DNA of 64,000 bases from Paratinospora sagittata (Eukaryota; Streptophyta; Magnoliopsida; Ranunculales; Menispermaceae), in contig CM069597.1 in NCBI GenBank assembly GCA_035771175.1, positions 14,481,001 through 14,545,000 on the forward strand, in the 5' to 3' direction. Positions within the stretch are counted from its first letter, which is position 1, and each line of letters starts with the position of its first letter. Shown one piece after another: positions 21,736 to 32,446 of this stretch. Position numbers and translations under genes: made by a program. The notes under the pieces were generated by a model. It saw only the letters and a program-made list of their open reading frames with translations. It had not been told where the DNA came from and searched no databases.

Positions 21736-23090
21736 ATGGCAGACGAGCAAAATTAGTTTACCTTGAGAAACTACTTCAAGCTGGTCATTAATGAGAACTA
21801 TTCAAGTATAGTTCGCGTTCCTATCAACGTGAACAACTTTGAGCTGAAGCTGGTGTTGATCTCGATGCTGCAACAACATCAGTATGGGGGGCTGCCTACT
21901 AAAGATCCTACTATCCACATCACCACCTTCTTGGTGACATGTGATACGGTGAAGATGAATGGTGTTACTGAGGACACCATAAGGTTGAGATTGTTTCCTT
22001 TTTCTCTAAGGGACAAAGCACGAGCATGGTTGCAATCTTTGCAACCGGGGAGCACTACAACTTGGCAAGAGATGGTACAAAAATTTCTTCAAAAATTCTT
22101 TCCTCCTGCCAAGACCACCCCAGTTGAGAGCTAAGATCGGACAATTCAAGCATCAAGCAACACGAGTCTGAGTCATTGTATGAAACATGGGAGCGTTTCA
22201 AGGAATTGTTGAGGAAATGTCCTCAGCATGGGTTCCAAGATTGGTTACAAATCCAACTTTTCTATAATGGGATGACTTTCTCCACAAGAACTCTAGTTGA
22301 TGCGGCAGGCAGTGGGTCACTTTTGACAAAAACGACTACTGAGTCATTGAACATGTTGGAGGATATAGCTAGCAACACTTATGAGGTTCCGGGTGCACGA
22401 TCAATGGTTAAGAAGGTGGTTGGTCTACATGAAGTTGATCCATTCACATCTCTTTTTGCTCAGATGTCAAGCATTGCCAACCAACTTGTTGTACTCACTA
22501 CTCAAATAGCGCAACCTTCTATTGAAAAGGCGGCGGCTTTACATATGGGTTCTTCAGGGAATAAGGCACATGAGGAGGAAGTTCATTAAATTAGTAATCG
22601 GGGGTATAATTTCAGAAGCAATCAAGGAGTACCAAATCAATACCACCCAAGTGTTCGAAATCATGAGAACTTTTCTTATGCCAACACGAGGAATACATTG
22701 CAACCTCCACCCAGTTTGTACAATCAAGCTCAAGAGAAAAAGCCATCCTTAAAGGATATGTTGGGATCATTTATGATGGAGACAAGTGCTTGAATTAAGA
22801 ACTTAGAAGTACAAGTGGGATAGCTAGCCCAAACAGTGAATGCACAACCACATAGATCCTTGCCTAGCAACATCGAGATAAATCCCAAGGAATAATGCAA
22901 AGGCCATCACTTTGAGGAGTGGAAAAAAAGTTTAGGGGGCTGATTCTACAAGCCAACACATTACATCTCCCCCTCCATCTAGTCAAGAGAATGAGGAGCC
23001 CAACAAGAAAGCTAAGTCAAGCAAAAAGAGGAAGAATCAAGCAAGGGGGAAAAATCTCAAGAGAGGCCGTATAGGCCCGGACCTTCCTAG
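21736..23090 (+). pseudogene. Athila-type Gag
   Basis: An ATG at 21736 is followed by an in-frame stop at 21754, then an open frame to 22134 with the retrotransposon Gag motif VTEDTIRLRLFPFSLRDKA and WLQSLQPGSTTTWQEM. After a frameshift the protein continues from 22176 with YETWERFKELLRKCPQHG, and LEDIASNTYEVPG, to a stop at 22587. Beyond it the same frame still reads NQYHPSVRNHENFSY, LQPPPSLYNQ and SLKDMLGSFMMETSA, the C-terminal Gag block also found in the ORF at 62348. Basic KKAKSSKKRKNQARGK follows near 23010. Disabled by several stops and one frameshift. Confidence 0.88.
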
Positions 23091-23221
23091 ATAATTCCCC
23101 TATTCTTAAAACTCTTATTCCTTTTCCTCAATGTTTCCAAAAGAAGGAGCTTGATGAGCAATTCGCCAAGTTTCTTGAAATTTTCAAGAAGATCCATATC
23201 AACATCCCTTTTGCCGAAGCT

Positions 23222-23725
23222 TTGGAGCAAATGCCCAACGATGTGAAGTTCATGAAGGATGTGATGACAAAGAAGAGGAAGCTAGAGGACTATGAGACGG
23301 GGAAGCTTACTGAAGAATGTAGTGCAATACTAGAAAAGAAGCTACCTCAAAAGCTTAAAGATACAGGGAGTTTCACTATACCTTGCACCATTGGTTCTTT
23401 AAATTTCACTAAAATTTTATGTGATTTTGGTGCAAGTATTAACTTGATGCATTTGTCAATTTTTAGGAAATTGGGACTTGGCGACGTGAAACCGACTACG
23501 ATATCTTTGCAACTAGCAGATTGATCACTTACATACCCTAGGGGTATAATTGAAGACGTGCTAGTGAAGGTGGATAAGTTCATCTTCCCTGTGGACTTTG
23601 TTATTTTGGATATGGAGGAAGATGGTGATATCCCTCTCATACTTGGGCGGCCATTCTTAGCTACCGGGAGAGCTTTGATCGATGTGCAACGTGGTGAGCT
23701 TACCCTAAGAGTGAATGATTAAGAA
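23222..23725 (+). pseudogene. Aspartic protease of Athila-type element
   Basis: The frame reads FTIPCTIGSLNFTKILCDFG with the retropepsin-like active site CDFGASINLM (Asp codon at 23422-23424; the usual form is D-L/T-G-A), and after a stop at 23522 continues to [17 protein letters not shown], the flap-distal I-L-G-R motif. Upstream MPNDVKFMKDVMTKKRKLED is a conserved linker of Athila polyproteins. Stops at 23522 and about 23720 interrupt a frame that otherwise runs on into RT. Confidence 0.85.
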
Positions 23726-24960
23726 GTGTTGTTTAATATATACAAGACCATTAAATTCCCATCGGCGGGGAATACATGTCACCGGATAGATGTAGCGGAT
23801 GTGGTGGATGCATGTGTGACTGAAGTACATGAGGACGCAACACCGGGAGATCCTTTAGAGAAGTGTCTTGTGAGTTCGGTAACTAGAGATGAGGCCTCTC
23901 ATGATGATGTCCAGCAGTATACCTTAGCTCTTGAAGCCCACAATCCTACAAATACCATCGTCGAAGTGGAAGACATTGAAGTTTCTTCGCAACCCGAGCT
24001 ATTAGAATCTTCACCGGAGATGAAGCCCTTACCAGAGCACCTTCGTTATGCATTTTTGGGTGAGAAGTCTACTATGTCGGTCATCATATCATTGGCTTTG
24101 TCTAGTGTGGAAGTGGAGAAGCTATTACGCATTTTGAGAAAGTACAAGTCCATTTTGGGGTGGTCCATAGCCAACATTAAGGGGATAAGCCCCTCCATTT
24201 GTATGCACAAGATCTTGATGGAGGACTCATACAAGCTTTCAATTGAACATCAAAGAAGGCTAAATCCACCCATGAAGGAGGTTTTGAAAGCTGAAATATT
24301 TAAGTGGCTCAAGGAGGGAATCATATACGCCATTTCGGATAGTTCGTGGGTAAGTCTGGTTCAAGTGGTACCCAAGAAAGGGGGTATGACCGTAGTGATG
24401 AATGATAAGAATGAGCCGATTTCCACTAGAACAGTGGCGGGCTGGAGAGTTTGCATAGACTACCGGAAGCTCAACAAGTCCACAAGGAAGCATCACTTTT
24501 CTCTTCCTTTTATTGATCAAATGCTAGATCGGTTGGCGGGCTTCCATTACTATTATTTCCTAGACGGGTATTTAGGGTATAATCAAATAGCCATCGCCCC
24601 GAAGGATCAAGAGAAGACTACAATCACTTGCCCGTATGATACTTTTGCATTTCGACATATGCTGTTTGGATTGTGCAATGCACCGACGACTTTTCAATAG
24701 TGCATGATGGCTATATTTTTTGATTTGATAGAGGACATCATGGAGGTTTTTATGGACGATTTTTCAGTATTTGGGTCCTCCTTTGATCATTGTTTGCATA
24801 ACCTCTTCCTTGTGTTGAAGAGGTGTGAAGAAACAAACCTTGTTCTTAATTGGGAAAAGTGTAACTTCATGGTACATGAAGGCATTGTTTTTGGACACCG
24901 GATTTCGTCTAAGGGCCTTGAGGTAGACAAGGCGAAGATTGTTACTATTGAAAAGCTTTC
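23726..24960 (+). pseudogene. Reverse transcriptase of Athila-type element
   Basis: The frame reads EGIIYAISDSSWVSLVQVVP, GWRVCIDYRKLNKSTRK, FIDQMLDRLAG, DGYLGYNQIAIAPKDQEKTT and FAFRHMLFGLCNAPTTFQ, then a stop (24698) and EVFMDDFSVFGSSFD. The catalytic motif is FMDD (24749-24760) rather than YxDD, a form common in Athila elements. The first 120 residues (VADVVDACVTEV to EMKPLPEHLRYAFLG) are the acidic linker that precedes RT in this clade. Only one stop breaks the domain. Confidence 0.93.
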
Positions 24961-25680
24961 ACTTCCGAAGACTGTTAAGGACATAAGGAGTTTCTTGCGG
25001 CATGCGGGTTTCTACAGAAGATTCATCAAGGATTTTTCCAAGATTGCTAAACCTCTTTGTAACCTCCTTGAGAAAGAAACCCTATTTGTGTTTGATGAAC
25101 ATTGTGAGGAAGCTTTGGCGTTGATCAAGAAAGCTTTGGTATCAGCACCTATTATGGTGATACCTGATTGGAGTGAACCGTTCAAGATCATGTGTGATGC
25201 GAGCGACTATGCAGTGGGAGCGGTTTTTGGGCAACGAAGAGAGCAGATGTTCCAAGCCATTTATTATTCGAGTAGGACACTTCATGGGGCTCAACAAAAT
25301 TACACAACAACTGAGAAGGAATTACTAGCGGTGGTCTTTGCTTGTGATAAGTTTAGATCCTACATTATTGAGTCTAAAGTTATTGTTTATACCGACCATG
25401 CCGCCATCCGATACTTGTTTGAGAAGAAGGATGCAAAGCCTTAGTTGATTAGATGGGTTCTCTTGCTTCAAGAGTTTGATATGGAGATTAGGGACAAGAA
25501 ATGGAGTGAGCATGTAGTTTCGGATCACTTATCTCGGCTGCAACTAGATGAGCAAGATGATGGTGTGCCTATTTTGGAAACATTTCCAGATGAACAATTA
25601 TATGGGCTATTTGCCAAACCTCCATGGTATGTTGATTATGTGAGCTACTTGGCTAGTGATGTCTTGCCTCCGGATCTATG
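24961..25680 (+). pseudogene. RNase H of Athila-type element
   Basis: The frame reads FLRHAGFYRRFIKDFSKIAK and then the RNase H residues in KIMCDASDYAVGAVFGQR (Asp), TTTEKELLAVVFACDKFRSY (Glu) and IVYTDHAAIRYL (Asp). All three expected acidic residues are present. The domain is followed by a TAG at 25442 and by RWVLLLQEFDMEIRDKK and VVSDHLSRL, the normal connector to integrase. It is broken again by TGA at 25679. Confidence 0.92.
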
Positions 25681-26898
25681 ATATGCATGGAAGAAGAAGT
25701 TTCTACATGTTGTGCATTTCTATTTTTGGGATGAACCCTTGCTATTTAAGAGGTGAAATGATCAACTGATAAGGAGATGTATACCGGAGGAGGAAGTGCA
25801 ATCCATTTTACATGATTTCCATTCGTCTCCATATGGTGGTCACTTTGGGGCTACAAGGACAGTGGCAAAGGTTCTTCAAAGTGGGTTCTATTGGCCTACA
25901 TTATTTCGAGATAGTTATGCATTTGTGAAGATGTGTGACCGATGCCAACATCTTGGTACCATCTCTAGGCGACACGAGCTACCTTTGACAAACATCTTAG
26001 AGGTAGAGCTTTATGTGTAAGGTATTGATTTTATTGGCCCGTTTCCCTCTTCATGTGGCAAAACATATATACTTTTCGCAGTTGATTATGTTTCCAAGTG
26101 GGTTGAAGCTATAGCTACAAAGACCAATAATGCTAAGGTGGTGCTGAAATTTCTACACAAGCAAATATTCACTAGATTTGGCACACCTAGAGCTATCATC
26201 AGTGATGAAGGCACCAACTTTTGTAAAAAATTGTTCAATGCTCTTCTTGCCAAGTATGGGGTAAAACATAAAATGGCACTTGCATACCATCCACAGACTA
26301 ATGGCCAAGCCAAAGTCAGCAATCAAGAAGTCAAGAAAATTTTGGAAAAAACCGTCAATGTCACTAGGAAGGATTGGTCTTTGAAGCTTGATGATCTTTA
26401 TGGGCGTATCAGACTGTATTGAAGACTCCTATTAGGATGTCTCCTTACCGCCTTGTGTTTGGAAAATCTTGTCACTTACCGGTTGAGTTGGAATATCGAG
26501 CTTATTGGGCTGTCAAAAAGCTTAATTTTGACTTAAAGGCATCTGCGGATCAAAGGCTATTGAAACTAATGAAGATGGAAGAGTTTGGGAATGATGCTTA
26601 TGAGAATGCCAAGATCTACAAAGAGCGTACCAAGAAGTGGCATGACAACAACATTGAGAAGCGAGATTTTGAACCAGGGCAACAAGTACTCCTATTCAAT
26701 TCCAGATTGAAGTTGTTCCCTCGCAAGTTGAAATCCAGATGGTCGAGCCCTTTTATGGTGGAGCGAGTTTTCCCTTTTGGAGCGGTTGAGCTAAAGAATG
26801 AAAATGGTGTTTTCTTCCGAGTTAATGGCAAAAGGTTGAAGCATTACTATGGCCACGAGGTGCGGCGAGATGATCGCATCACTTTAGGGGATTCGTAA
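25681..26898 (+). pseudogene. Integrase of Athila-type element
   Basis: The zinc-binding part HDFHSSPYGGHFGATRTVAK...CDRCQHLG is intact. A stop (26018) precedes [20 protein letters not shown] (first Asp); [15 protein letters not shown] holds the second Asp. The third acidic position, normally Glu in HPQTNGQAE, is Lys here ([12 protein letters not shown], near 26304). A frameshift near 26395-26422 separates the core from the C-terminal part (26419-26898), which reads [39 protein letters not shown] and [14 protein letters not shown]. No chromodomain is present, as expected for Athila. Confidence 0.93.
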
Positions 26899-26982
26899 TG
26901 GCAATGTGTCTGAAAGTCGGGTTGATGACTTTAAACCAAGCGCTAGATGGGAGGCAACCCATCTATTTTGAATTTTTTTGCG

Positions 26983-27017
<35 letters not shown>

Positions 27018-28628
27018 TAGTCATTGTAGTATAGATTTGACTTTCGTGCCTTGACAGATTTGTTTCCTTTGCCCTTTTTCAGATTCTAACGCAAGTTTGG
27101 GGATCTCTTTGAAGCATTGAGAAGGGACGAATGGCACGCATTTTCACCCATTTGGGTTTAGGGGATTTTCTAAACTCCTCTCTCTCTTATATGCCCACGT
27201 TTTTCTTTATTTGTGTATATCATCCATTGAGGACAATGATTGCTTTAAGTTTGGAGAGAGAGTTTTACTTTTTGTCATGATATGTTAATTGTGTATGCAT
27301 TAGTTTAGGCTAGGTAGTCACATTATTTTACAGTTTTAGACTTACTTATGGCGGGCGAATGACAAGAGAAAACTGTAGAGATATGAAACAATTGGAGAAT
27401 GTAGAGAGTTACCTATATGTCTATGTGCTTTATCCAAGTTTTGCTGGGAATTGTTGGAAAGACTTAACCATTTGTACATGATTTTTGATCATTGGATTGA
27501 GATTGTTGGGAATGGACCTTTGCTTGCTAAGTCATATCTTAGATCTCTAGGGATTCTAGAACAAGTTTGATCACCACTCGAGGCGAAATCCTAGTTAACA
27601 CACCATGAGGAAGATGATTTAGGCCATGTTTGAAAATGTTTGAGCCATATAGCCTACCGTACTTTTTATTGTATCCATAGTTCCCACTTTGAACTGAATA
27701 TCCTTTTCTTTGTTACCTATACATCAGGAAATATGAGCTTATCATGTTTAATTCCCCTATTTTTCAACCTATGTACCTTATACACTTTGATTATGGAGTG
27801 TTATATTTGGATGAAAGAACAATGGGAAAGAAAAGTGAAGAAAAAGGGTGACAAAGAAGAAAAACAATGTGAAGTTTGCTTATGAGTTTTATTAAAAAAA
27901 AAAAGAAAAGAAAAGAAAATGAAAAAGAGAAGAAAAAGGATGTTATGCCCATGATTATGAAAAGAAATAAGTTTGGGGGTGTAGTTGTTCTTTGAAAATA
28001 AGAAAAAAAAAACAAAAGAATGGGGAATGAGATGAAAAGATTGACCAGTTAAAGAAAGGGTATATGTGCTGAAATTGGGTTTTTGGTTCTAAATGTAATG
28101 GTGTGGATGTTTGTAAAAGATCAAAGTGTTTAGGGTGCTTTTTGAGTTAAAATTTTCCTATTTTTCCCTACCTTTGAACCTAGGCCTTACATTGCAACCT
28201 ATGAAAGACCTACTAATTCTTAATGGTGTGTGAGTTAAATTAGTGGAGAGTGGTGTGAAAAACTTGCCTATGGAGTTCCAACTTAAATTTTATATTTCGA
28301 GGTCTTACACTTAACACTTGCTTGCACTTGTTCATGGCTTGCATGAGTAGTTGATGAGATTAGTTATGTACTCATGTGTGAAAGAATCAAAGGTGAAACT
28401 TGGTGAGAGTTAGGTTGAAATTCTAGACAATTCTATACTCTTGAAATTCGTTCCTAGAAGTGAATATTCCTTTTGATGTAATCTTAGAGGCCATGTATGT
28501 GTTTATAATGTTGAGTTAAGTCTTTAATTGTGCAAGATTGTGACTTTAGAAGGGATATGTTAATTATGAATTTTTAGTTTTGTTTTCCCTTTGCTCGGGA
28601 CGATCAAAGTCCTAAGTTTGGGGGTATT
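26899..28628 (+). other. Noncoding 3' region of Athila-type element with (TA)n and purine tracts
   Basis: This region contains GAGGCAACCCATC, a (TA)n run at 26984-27014, a stretch at 27014-27038 identical for 25 bases to 63326-63350, ATTGAGGACAATGA near 27226 followed by TTTAAGTTTGG, a polypurine stretch at 27890-27935, and a final AAGTTTGGGG tract at 28615-28624 before the 3' LTR. Several AAGTTTGGGG-like copies suggest repeated polypurine tracts. I see no env-like ORF; the short frames are low-complexity. Confidence 0.7.
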
Positions 28629-29097
28629 TGATAGTTGCATATTTAGACATGTTTTAGGAGAGTTTTATATTTGTTTTAGGATAATTTATGCATTAGTCGA
28701 GTGTGTTTATGTTAGTTTTGATTCATTTGTTAGTTTAGGAATAAATTGGTTTTTATGCATTATTTCGGTTTGGTAATTTATATGTTGGATCAATTTATGT
28801 TCTGGGTGTTTTAATTACTTGTTTTTTTTTATTTTGTAGGTATTTAGATGTATGGAAGAGAGCATCAATGATGGACACAACATATGAGAAGGAAACCAAA
28901 AGGAGCGAAAAACGACCAAGTCCACAAACAGTGCTCTGGGGGCCACGGCGCTCATCACGACGCTAGGGTGATCGGGAATAGAAGGCACTGGGCGCCACGG
29001 TGCCCAGAGAGTGTTAACGCAGTGCTGCGGCGTTTGAATTTTCTAACGGGGCACCGCGACACCCTGTGTTTTCTAGTTGTGGTCTTGGAAATTTTGG
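28629..29097 (+). mobile_element. 3' LTR of Athila-type element, truncated
   Basis: It begins TGATAGTTGCATATTTAGAC, as the 5' LTR does, and can be aligned to GGAAATTTTGG near 29097. It has about 65 extra bases around 29010-29070 relative to the 5' LTR. Beyond 29097 it matches neither the 5' LTR nor Tekay; the sequence becomes the Sirevirus-like ORF. Confidence 0.85.
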
Positions 29098-29374
29098 AAA
29101 TTTTGAAAAATCTAGGCAGAATATTGTAATTGACAAATTTATCAAAAGTGTGAGAACAAGCTCAAGTGGTTCCTCAATAGAAGGCACTGGGCGCCACGGT
29201 GCCCAGAGAGTGTTAACGCAGTGCTGCGGCGTTTGAATTTTCTAACGGGGCACCGCGACACCCTGTGTTTTCTAGTTGTGGTCTTGGAAATTTTGGAAAT
29301 TTTGAAAAATCTAGGCAGAATATTGTAATTGACAAATTTATCAAAAGTGTGAGAACAAGCTCAAGTGGTTCCTC
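28977..29374. repeat. Perfect 199-bp tandem duplication
   Basis: Bases 28977-29175 and 29176-29374 appear identical throughout. The unit contains the end of the truncated Athila LTR (GAAGGCACTGGGCGCCACGG...) and about 70 bases of Sirevirus-like ORF (...GCTCAAGTGGTTCCTC), so the duplication arose after the LTR/ORF junction formed. Confidence 0.93.
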
Positions 29375-29385
29375 AAAACCACGTG
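29105..29385 (+). pseudogene. Sirevirus-like ORF, central tail segment
   Basis: After the second copy of the 199-bp duplication the sequence reads, without stops, SRQNIVIDKFIKSV and RTSSSGSSKPR up to the TSD at 29381-29385. It continues in the same frame after the solo LTR (from 32064) as APRKPKNSEPGSSG. This shows that the segment is the tail of the ORF at 12127-14229. It is a low-complexity Ser/Lys/Gly-rich region. Confidence 0.75.
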
Positions 29386-32068
29386 TGTAATGACCCTCAT
29401 TTTTATAAAAACTCATACCCCAAAATTTTTATACACTTAATTAAATACCTACATTGACTTATACGTGTATTAAGATGTATAATATGTGTATATGCACGTG
29501 GGATCAAATATATGCGTGTATATAATTACACGTAAAATGTTATAAAGAAATTAAGTGAATAGAATAATTACAGTATGTGGGTTATTGAATGAGAGTATGA
29601 GTAAATTGGAATAAATGCAAAAGATGAGTGGATGAAATGAGATATCGGAGCGTTGGGCATTAGTAAATTAAATAAGGGATGTGGAGGAGTTAGTTTGTTA
29701 AAGCAAATTGAGTTGCATGAGATCTTATCTATTAAGATGCTCATGTGGTTATTCTTAATTAAAGTCCTTGAGAACAAAAAAAAAAGAAAAATCATTCACT
29801 TGCTTATCATGTCCAGAGAAGAAGAAACCAAATAGAAAGGAAAGAAAAGGGCAGGGGGTTTTGCGACAATTTTGTGGCCAAATCCGATGTATCGGTAAGC
29901 GATTGTCGCTATTTTTCATCGTCAAATTGATCTTTAACTAGTATATGACGATTCTAGCGGTTGAATTTTTGCTATAGGAGGTGTTTTGTAGTGTTTCCAA
30001 AAATGGGGTTTTGACCCACTTTGAATCGAAACACGTAAAAATTATATATTATCACTCATATAGTCGCGTAAATCGTGAATATGTTGCTTGTTTGTGTTCA
30101 TATGTACTATTGGTGTCGGTACAGCTGCCGGGAGCCAAATTTAACATTGGGGACCTTTCGAACCATGTCAAACTCCAGTGAAATTCAAGTTTAAAACCAT
30201 CGAATCGTAGAGGACTGAATTTCGTTTGTTTCGATAGCAAGATCATGATTTTTGGATATCGATTGCTATTTTTGGTATGTGATTGAATGGTTTCAGTAAA
30301 TACGTTGGACTTGGAGACTTGTAGAAATAAGGTTAAAAAGCTTATTTCTACTGTCTTTCACTGTGAAAATATTTTAGAGGGTGGTAGAAATTATTTAGAC
30401 TGATCATCACGTGTCTGGGAGACTCAAATATAATTATGGGACTGAATTGAAAAGTTAGAGTTCATTTCATGTTGCCAGAACTTAGTTGAATGAATTAGCT
30501 AGAGTTAAATTTAGCAAAGTGCTAAATTAAAGAATTTTCAGATTTTTGGAAATAGTAAAGAGATTGGAGAAATCAAGTTAGGAACATGAGAAATTAACTT
30601 AATTGATGATTTCTACTGTTTCTAACATAGTATAGATTGTAATTGAGTTAAAATGGGAAATTGGTGAATTTCCTATGATTGAAAGGATAGAAATATTGGG
30701 GGTGAAAATGTGAAACTATAATAAGTTGATTATGAGAATAAAATGAGATGTTGGGTATTTATATTGATATGAAAATGATAATATTTGCAGGATTTGATAG
30801 AGTTGTGCAGTGAATTTGAATTGTGGAGAATATTCTGGCATTGGTTGTGAGTAGAATTTCAATCTTATTTCATCATTTATGTCGTCCTATATATATATTG
30901 AGTTGTTTTACTCATGTATGTTTTATTTGAAATTGCATGATGTGGGCATGGATGAAAATCCTTTATTTGTTATTGGTTTGGTTTTATTTTGGGAAAGATG
31001 ATTTTTGGACATTCACCTAGTAGGATGAGAATTCCATACAAGGAAATAATCGGATCTCTTATTCCAATAAACCTACTAATTATGAATTAATGGTGTGTTT
31101 TAATATCGTCTATTGGTTGAAGATAAGTCATCATTTATTGTTCGACTATGGAGTCTTTCTAAGATTAGTATTGAGTCTATGCCTTAGGGGAGATCAGGCT
31201 AGACTTTTAACAAAGTCATGAAATACTTATGTTGGACCATTGAATGAACTTTATCATTCACTACCATTAACGGAAGTATTCATGTTGTATGACATGATAT
31301 GTGACCTCAAGTTGAGAAATCAACTTGAAAGTATTTTACTATTGGTTGTATGTATAATACAGCCTTGGGACACTTGTCATAATGCTTGAATAAAGATGGA
31401 TGATAGATTTTAAATTGCATTGATATATGTACTGTGATTATGATATGCATATAAAACTGCATTTGTTCCTTACATGACATTGAACATGCATACATGGATT
31501 TTAGATGAATGGATGATGGTATGTTTGAATATTATATTTCATTGGACACTGTTGGCTCATTCTATTCCCAAATTTTTCAGGTTCTTCTGTTGCAGATAAG
31601 GGCAAGGGAATAGCTTACCGGAGATAGGAGTGTGCCTTGCCAGAAAAGTTTGTTTGATGTAGGTTGCAATGTTGGTATACATGTGTCATATTTTGATTTT
31701 GTACATATATTTATATATAACCCCACATGTATACTTAAGTAGATGGATGTGTTGTAATAGTTAGTAACTGTTAAATGTTAACATAGTTAAGAACTTAATA
31801 GTGAATATGATGATCATTATGTATGGGATGAAATATTTTGATGGGAATGTTGAGACATATATATATTTGGGTTGATGTTATATATGTGTGGATGCAATGT
31901 TTATCACGTTATTTGAGATTGTGAGATGTCTAGTTTATAGGGGAGGCTGTGTCCCAGTCTCGGTTGAGGCGTAAGAGGAATCTAATGGTCCTATGGGTGA
32001 TAGGATGATTATATTTCTATGTTGGTTAAGATGCCCTGGGGGATTGTGAAAGGGGTCCGGACAACGTG
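29381..32068 (+). mobile_element. Solo Tekay-like LTR with TSD ACGTG
   Basis: The LTR is 29386-32063 (2678 bp), TGTAATGACCCTC...GGTCCGGACA, flanked by ACGTG at 29381-29385 and 32064-32068. Removing it restores an uninterrupted reading frame across the site, independent proof of the borders. It contains CACTGTTGGCTCATTC and AGATAAGGGCAAGGG near 31550-31610, shared with LTRs at 38900 and 46080. The inner sequence has no coding domain. Family assignment is by LTR resemblance only. Confidence 0.9.
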
Positions 32069-32256
32069 CGCCAAGGAAACCCAAGAATTCTGAACCTGGT
32101 TCAAGTGGATCCTTGAAGGATGAGGACGCGAAAGAAAAAGGAAGGGGAAGGGTCCAAGTACGAGTTAAGCCTGCCCACTTTTTGATATTTTCAAAAGGGG
32201 GAGAAAAGATTGGAGATATTAAGGCTAAGTTAGCTCAAGAAGGAAGCTACATGTAA
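32069..32256 (+). pseudogene. C-terminal tail of Sirevirus-like plant-transposon-protein ORF
   Basis: The frame continues from the TSD and reads RKPKNSEPGSSGSLKDEDAK, EKGRGRVQVRVKPAHFLI and FSKGGEKIGDIKAKLAQEG, ending in TAA at 32254-32256. The block around FSKGGE has a counterpart just after the related ORF at 60000-60060 (TTTTTGATGATTCAAAAGGG). Basic and polar composition suggests a nucleic-acid-binding or disordered tail, but this is inference. Confidence 0.75.
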
Positions 32257-32432
32257 GGGAGAGTTCTATCTAAGTTATTGTATTCATTCTTGTATATTGT
32301 ATTGTTTGCAAGTTATCTTGTAATTTTTCTAATTGAAATCAGATATACCTGACATGTTTGCAGATACTATTCTAATATGTTTGAGTACATGAATATAATT
32401 ATGTGCATGATCTATGAGTATTTGAAATCATC

Positions 32433-32446
32433 AAAAAGGGGCAGAT
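32433..32446 (+). other. Polypurine tract before 3' LTR
   Basis: AAAAAGGGGCAGAT immediately precedes the LTR start TGTTATCTC. It is the expected plus-strand primer for a Sirevirus-like element; a second purine tract (AAAAGGGGGAGAAAAG) lies at 32193-32208. Confidence 0.8.

Larger units (their letters stand above)
20102..29097 (+). mobile_element. Athila-type Ty3/gypsy element, 3' LTR truncated
   Basis: It comprises the 5' LTR 20102-21491, tRNA-Asp PBS 21498, gag, protease, RT, RNase H, integrase, a long noncoding 3' region, a purine tract at 28615-28624 and a 3' LTR beginning at 28629. The first 195 bases of the two LTRs differ at about 12 positions by eye. The 3' LTR is cut near 29097, where Sirevirus-like ORF sequence takes over. 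No env-like ORF is seen between integrase and LTR. Confidence 0.9.

Noticed and set aside
26984..27014. (TA)n run as a biologically special site
   Set aside because: An ordinary microsatellite in the 3' noncoding part of an Athila element; noted only as a repeat.
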